NCBI GenBank assembly: GCA_030704615.1 | Contig: JAKLZA010000120.1 | Coordinates: 1-21,000, forward strand | DNA from: Takakia lepidozioides | Lineage: Eukaryota > Streptophyta > Takakiopsida > Takakiales > Takakiaceae | Direction: 5' to 3' | Length of the DNA: 21,000 nt | Shown here: positions 16,010 through 21,000 of the stretch, one piece after another | How the letters are laid out: each line of letters starts with the position of its first letter | Numbering within the stretch: position 1 is the stretch's first letter | Translations under genes and position numbers: made by a program | The notes under the pieces: generated by a model | Databases searched by the model: none | Told to the model about the DNA's origin: nothing | The model's input: the letters and a program-made list of their open reading frames with translations, nothing else

Positions 16010-18345
16010 ACTGTAATTCATCCCTTTTGGAGAAAGGTCAATGTCTTTCGAGTCCACCATTCGTCCTGGCATGGAGGAACCCTGGGGCTGACTCCATGTA
16101 CACTGACGATTTGTGAAGGAGTGGCATCTGGACCATTTGCGTGATTGCCCTTGGTATGTTGGACCTTCCCCCTTCTCGCTCGATCCCATCCGAGTTTCAT
16201 TTGAGCTGGATGCTGATTCCGACGAAACCGGGCTCCGCTGCCCCCCCTTCGTTGGTGCAAAAGAGGCAAAGCGCTTGCGAACTCCAGGAAGCGGCAGAGC
16301 TTGCTCAGGCCGAATTTAGGAGAAATTGCATGAGAAGAGTACAGGTCCAAGGAAAAGGACCAGGAAACAGGTGACTGGCTTACCGACCCCAAACAAGAAA
16401 ACCATCGGGGCATCGAGATGCGCAGAAGGGGACCAAGAGATGACTCCGCCCGATTTTGTTCATGTCCTGCGACTGGCATGTTGCTCTACCCAGTCACCGG
16501 TCTCCGGGTTCCCAAGTCAGTTTCGTAGTGGGACTGGCTCGCCAAGAAGTTGGCATTTGAGGGGAGCCTACACGGCGGTATTCGGCGGTGCGTTACGCAC
16601 ATCCAAAGCTAAACCTCCAACCATCACCATGCTCATTAAGCTTCCTTGACGCGCTCGCTGCCAGGGCGAAGAAGGTGGCACACAACAATCTCTACGTAGC
16701 AGAAGGGGAAAGCAAGAAGAGGCTGCCGGTATCAGAGCTCTAAAGACACCCCTGGTTTTGAAGCATGATGGAATTCTTCGCGGCTTGAACGAATTGCAAG
16801 AGCTATCTCGGGGGGGGGGGGGTTGGGTGGAGAGTTTGCGACATATTCTCCTCGACATTCCAGATGGGGAGCTGCTGGAGGGCCTGGATGGTGTGGTGCC
16901 CACCTGGAACAGTTTTACTGAGGACTACTGGAAAACCGTGTTTGGCTGGCGGGGGGATGCTTCTGGATGACGGTGGATGTGGGTTGTCCTTGCCACGAGA
17001 GGGAAGACACAGAGAATGCGGTGGCAAGGTGGACACCGAAAAGTGTCACCCCGGTCCTCCTCAGAAAATGGTTCTGCATCAGTACGCAGGGGTGCGAACA
17101 GAGGGCCAAAGTGTAAGTTATCAATCTATTGCTTCACTTCATATTGTGGTGTATGTTAAGTAGACCCTGGAATTGATCCCTTCTTTGTTGGATGGGCAGA
17201 CATTGGTGTTTGAGGCATATTGCTTTGTGAAGAGAGGGTCTACGTTCAAATTCCGCAACGACGGTCGCTTGTTGATGCCGCTGTGGACCCTGTAACCTAC
17301 GATGTCCTCTACACCTATGTGCCCCACTCTAGTATGCCAAGGACACAAAGCAGGCAAACCGTGGCGGTACAAGCCGGACCCGGAGCCCTCTGCTTTCATC
17401 CAAACCCTCATGGAGACGTGCCTCGGATGTCAAGGGCGGATCGGACCTCACATGCGGCACGGGTAAGCCTTCCACGTTCTCAGTTTGTCCCCTGGCCCCA
17501 TTGCAATTGCATGCCGCAAGCTATTAACCGCCCGCTTTGGTTCCTCAGGTGCTTCAATGTGGGCAGGGACGTTGTCCGACAGGCATGTGTTTCGCCTTCG
17601 AGCCAGATACTGCCCTCCACAACTCGGAACTTGCAGCGGCTGAACGTCTGCCGAAAGAGAAGAGGCATCCTCGGAGGATGAGGAAAAATCCGAGAAGAGC
17701 AGGGGGAGGAAGTTGGGATCGAGGCCAAGGAGCCCCCGGTTTACGAGGAGTGGTGGCATTGTAAGTTGCCTCCAAATTTTGTGAGGCACCTCCCTCCGCT
17801 CTCTATTTCACATTGAAAACCCTTTCTGGTTGTGCTGGTATTGCATTCTTGAAGTGGATTTGTCTTACTGTAGGATGCCAAGTACTGCGGAGGGACGTCT
17901 ACACCGGAGTTCATGGCAGGAGGAACGTGCCTTTTTTGCCAGGGGGGATTTCATGCCTAGTCCCAGAAAGGGATACATCCTTCCTACTTATGCTGCCCGG
18001 CTTGCTTCGGTGTCCATTAGGAGGTGTTCGAACGTAGTCGTGTACAGCAGATTTTAAGACGAGGCAAGCCTCAAGAAAATGAAGATGAGGGAGGAGGCAG
18101 CAGCTATTAGAGCCCATCGGGCTCGTAGATTTGTGTTTGGATTCTGCTGAGGAAAGTGGGGGAAGACGCAGAAGATTCCCAGGAGGTGAGGTGGACAGTC
18201 CCCCAAGGAAGGACGGGATTTTTGAGAGGCATAGTGGAACTGATGCATCACAGAGCTCGGAGGATGAGGGGGATGAGGGGGATGAGGAGAAGGTGGGCAA
18301 GTTCCTCGGAGGGTGTAGGAGAGTAGTGCCTATTCGGCTATGACA
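16010..18345 (+). pseudogene. Decayed copy of the ParB-methyltransferase gene, exons 7-10
   Basis: Matches to the intact gene appear in order but in changing frames: KEWHLDHLRDCPWYV (16113), a STGPRKRTRKQ basic stretch, LDIPDGELLEGL (about 16850), TEGQS at 17100, an exon encoding AYCFVKRGSTFKFRNDG (17200), DLTCGTG and, after an intron, ASMWAGTLSDRHVF (17549), FFARGDFMPSPRKGY (about 17935) and EVRWTVPQG near 18190. Introns at 17113-17199, 17463-17548 and 17761-17873 keep GT-AG ends and sit at the same places as in the intact gene, so this is a DNA-level copy, not a processed one. Frame breaks, including a G13 run near 16811, disable it. AATAAA follows at 18388-18393. It ends toward a terminus at 18545. 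Confidence 0.8.
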
Positions 18346-18387
18346 GTTAGAACACACTTGTATAGACGTGCTTGCCACAAAATTTGC

Positions 18388-18393
18388 AATAAA
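18388..18393 (+). terminator. Polyadenylation signal of the relict gene
   Basis: AATAAA lies shortly after the last coding homology of the 16010-18345 relict, in the expected orientation. Confidence 0.5.
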
Positions 18394-18487
18394 ATGTTGC
18401 ATTTCAAGTCCACGGTGCCACTTCCAAACTTCACATGACCCTATTTCTGTGCCTCTTAACCCTATTTCCGTGGACTCACAATGGTCT

Positions 18488-18545
18488 GCTCATGCTTTTT
18501 TTTTTCCGCTCATGCTCATGCCGCTCATGATAGAGCAGCCCCCCC
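18488..18545 (-). repeat. Terminus of a second, reverse-oriented element of the same family
   Basis: AGCAGCCCCCCC at 18534-18545 is the exact complement of 259-270. GCTCATG copies lie at 18488, 18508, 18514 and 18523. The order methyltransferase C-terminus then terminus mirrors the intact element, but the small ORF and array 1 are missing: only about 200 bp separate gene and end, against about 2.5 kb in the intact copy. Confidence 0.65.
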
Positions 18546-19564
18546 TTTGTGGAGTATGTTGAGATTGGGTTTCATCATCTCGAGCTTCAGCATTGAGAGG
18601 GCTCTTGTCATGGCAGAGCACGGCTAGAACATGAGCTAAGAGGTGCGGCAAGGCCATGGAATGTGCACCTAGGGTTTCAGAGCTTGGAAGAAGAGCTCTT
18701 GCACCACAAGAGAGTGTCTTGTGGTTGGAAATGTAAGCCTTAGGGTTTCAAGAGCTTGGCAAAGGCTGTGGAGTGCTTAGTCTTTCTAGAGAGCATCAAG
18801 GAGCCAAGCCCAGCATAGGGGGCTGATATTACCTCTTGTGTGAAGAGGATGCATATATGGAGCATGCATGCAGCCCATTGAAGCTTCCATCTTCAAGCTT
18901 GAGGGCAAGCAGGAAGAGGAAGGGCTGACTTCTCTTATGTGAGGGCAACGCATGTGTGGAGCATGCTTTCAGCCCGTTGAAGGCTTGCATTTTCAGGTTT
19001 GGGAGTGCAAGAAAGAATGAAGGAGTTGGTTTCCCTGTAGGGCATGTGTGGAGCATGCATTCAGCTAGTTAGGGCCCCATCTTTAAGCTTTGGAGAGCTA
19101 GAAGAGAATGTAAGGGCTGATCTGCTCTTATGTGACAGTCCGACACTTGTAGAGTGTGTTTCTGAGTTGGGGTTTCAACTACAAGCCTAGATAGAGCATG
19201 GCTCTTGAAGTGGCAGGTGTAGGGGGCTGGAATAGGCTCTAAGACACATTCTATGGCCAAGAGAGTGCATGAATAAGTGCCTACAAGGGCTGGAGTCAGC
19301 CATGTTTGGTTAGTCGCCATAGAGATCATGGCGTTGTTTTGTGAGTTAAAAGGAGCTTGTGCACTTAGTTTCGGTTGCAAACATCTTCTTTTGAATTAGA
19401 GCTGCTATTGGTGGTGTGTGGGGGGCCACAAAGAGCAAGAATACCTTGCTGATTTTCTCACAGCCGCCATAGCTCGGTGCAAAGAAGCCTAGAGTCCAAG
19501 AGACACAACCCTAGCTTGGCGTGGCTAAACCCCTTGGAGAAATGCTAAACTGTCATGAGTGCCA
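18546..19564. other. Flanking DNA with short direct repeats, no gene seen
   Basis: The base texture differs from the elements to the left and there are no AAATGCGG palindromes. Three diverged direct repeats near 18845-19075 share a TGGAGCATGC core at about 18857, 18957 and 19042, roughly 85-100 bp apart. The short ORFs here are repeat by-products and no splice-linked coding sequence could be assembled. Confidence 0.5.
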
Positions 19565-20285
19565 TGGATGGGGCTGTGAGGGGCTGTGAGGGGCTGTGAC
19601 GGGCTGTGACAGGCTGTGACGGGCTGTAATGGCTGTGGCGGGCTGTTACAGGCTGTGCCTGTGGCCTGTGGGGGGCTTGGGAGGGCTGTGACAGGCTGTG
19701 GCGGGTTATGACAGGCTGTGCCCTGTGGCCTGTGGGGCTGTGACGGGCTGTGACAGGTTGTGATGGGCTGTGAGGGGCTGTGACAGGCTGTGACCCCTGT
19801 GACCTGTGTAGGGCTGTGACAGGCTATGCCTGTGGCCTTTGGGTCTGTGAGGGGCTGTGACAGGCTGTGGCCTTTGGGGCTGTGACCCCTGTGACCTGTG
19901 TAGGGCTGTGACAGGCTGTGCTTGTGGCCTTTGGGGCTGTGACCAGCTGTGAGGGCTGTGACAGGCTGTGACCTGTGGCCTGTGGGGCTGTGACGGACCG
20001 TGACAGGCTGTGCCTATGGCCTTTGGGGCTGTGACGAGCTGTGACAGGCTGTGACCTATGGCCTGTGGGGCTGTGATGGACTGTGACAGGCGGTGATGGG
20101 CTGTGAGGGGTTGTGACACGCTCTGACATGTGGCCTTTGGGGTTGTGATGGGCTGTGACTTGTGGCCTTGGGGGCTGTGAGGGGCTGTGACAGGCTGTGA
20201 CCTGTGGCCTGTGGCCTGTTGTGATGGTTGTGACCAGTGGTCTGTGTGGGCCTGTGCTGGTCTGTGGTGGCCCGTGTTGACATGT
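19565..20285. repeat. G-rich minisatellite, GGCTGTGAC-type units
   Basis: About 720 bp are built from ~10-bp units (GGCTGTGACA, GGGCTGTGAC, GGGGCTGTGA) interspersed with CCTGTGGCC blocks that form larger units of roughly 50-60 bp. The strand is strongly asymmetric (G and T on plus). Overlapping minus ORFs with SQPVTAPQ-like repeats are translations of the repeat. Confidence 0.9.
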
Positions 20286-21000
20286 GGACGGCCTATGCTA
20301 ACTCATGGAGGCACTGGTGGACTGCCTGAGGACTAGCATCGGTCTTGAAGGCCAATTTTGAAGCTCGTGGAGGGCGGTTTGAGGAGTATCTTCATGATAT
20401 TTCCATGGTCATGCAAGTGAGGGAAGAGAGGAGAAAAAGAGTGTTGGGATGAGGGCATGCTGGGGTTAGGCATTGCTTTAGCTTCTCTTCCTTGTAGTTT
20501 TTTACCCTCTCATTAGGCCAAGACCTTTCCGTAGGTGGAGGCAAGAGTCAGTCCGGGTTTGGGCTGGGGTGTCCTTGCAGGAGCAACACCGTGGAGATGT
20601 TTTTGTGTGGGGGGAGTTGTCGTTCTGATTTCTTGTGTTTGGATCCCCTCCATACCTGCATGCTTGACTGTGCGCCATGTTAGTTTTGTGTGGGCGCTTG
20701 CTTTTATAGGTGATTGGTCCGGATTTGATCACCGGCCAGTCCTAGAGCATGCTGTCGATGGTGAGGCTGGGGTGATGACCAGTCAGACCATCATTGTTTC
20801 TCCTGTGGTGAGGTTGGAGGTGATGACCAGCCAACCATAGGGAGTGATTGCGGTGGATGCAGGTGCAGGTGTAGGCTATGTTAGGAACCCAGTATTCCAA
20901 ACCATAAGCCGCAACAGGTTCTCTACCCAATTACCTTGTGGAGAGGGGGTTAGGGACATGTTCATAACCGGTTGAGTGACAGTTTGTCAACACAGAGGTG
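20286..21000. other. Unassigned right flank
   Basis: No gene is supported. A diverged duplication of GTGAGGYTGGRGGTGATGACC occurs at 20761 and 20808. A CTTTTATAGG motif at 20701 could be a TATA box, but nothing downstream confirms a promoter or an LTR. Confidence 0.4.

Noticed and set aside
259-18545. Single 18.3-kb element bounded by the two GGGGGGGCTGCT ends
   Set aside because: The 12-bp ends match exactly, but the flanks of 259 and 14824 are two halves of one older gene copy, which places the right end at 14824; no target duplication is seen around 18545.
19706-20283. Ser/Gln/Pro-rich repetitive proteins on the minus strand
   Set aside because: They are translations of the minisatellite in several frames.
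20500-21000. LTR retrotransposon end
   Set aside because: A TATA-like motif and a short duplication are present, but no paired LTR, primer-binding site or polyprotein is visible in the window.

Overview
The window is eukaryotic nuclear DNA, probably from the green lineage (a charophyte-type alga, bryophyte or fern would fit; the species cannot be fixed from the sequence). The evidence is short GT-AG introns of 53-112 bp, AATAAA signals, Mutator-like transposon genes and abundant satellite DNA.

Positions 259-14824 look like one large Mutator-like (MULE) transposable element of about 14.6 kb. Its ends share a 13-bp perfect inverted repeat (269-281 and 14812-14824) and six copies each of a subterminal CATGAGC/GCTCATG motif. 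Two large genes are divergently arranged. On the minus strand (7961 down to 2769) is a ten-exon gene that joins a ParB/sulfiredoxin-like domain to a DNA amino-methyltransferase-like domain. On the plus strand (about 10382 to 13987) is a three-exon MULE transposase with a WRKY-GCM1-like zinc domain, a DDE-type core and a C-terminal SWIM finger. A small unrecognised minus-strand ORF (724-1398) lies near the left end.

The most striking structure is a family of about 52 copies of an 18-bp palindrome, AAATGCGGYRCCGCATTT. Thirty-one copies form an array between the divergent promoters (8313-9950), spaced almost exactly 52-53 bp apart, which is five DNA helical turns. Fifteen more lie at 1806-2630, mostly spaced 32, 53, 63 or 82 bp apart, and three sit inside introns of the methyltransferase gene. 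All sites in an array would therefore face one side of the helix. A tempting model is that one of the element's own DNA-binding proteins (ParB-methyltransferase or transposase) recognises this array.

The element is inserted in exon 8 of an older minus-strand copy of the same methyltransferase gene (flanks 1-258 and 14825-14965). A degenerate satellite with a ~92-bp period follows (15000-15985), then a decayed plus-strand copy of the methyltransferase gene (16010-18345) that keeps the same intron positions and ends in a terminus (18488-18545) homologous to the left end at 259. Positions 18546-21000 carry no recognisable gene: ~96-bp direct repeats, then a GGCTGTGAC-type minisatellite with G-quadruplex potential (about 19565-20285), then unassigned sequence. 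Several single-base frame breaks in otherwise well conserved coding sequence may be real decay or assembly errors.
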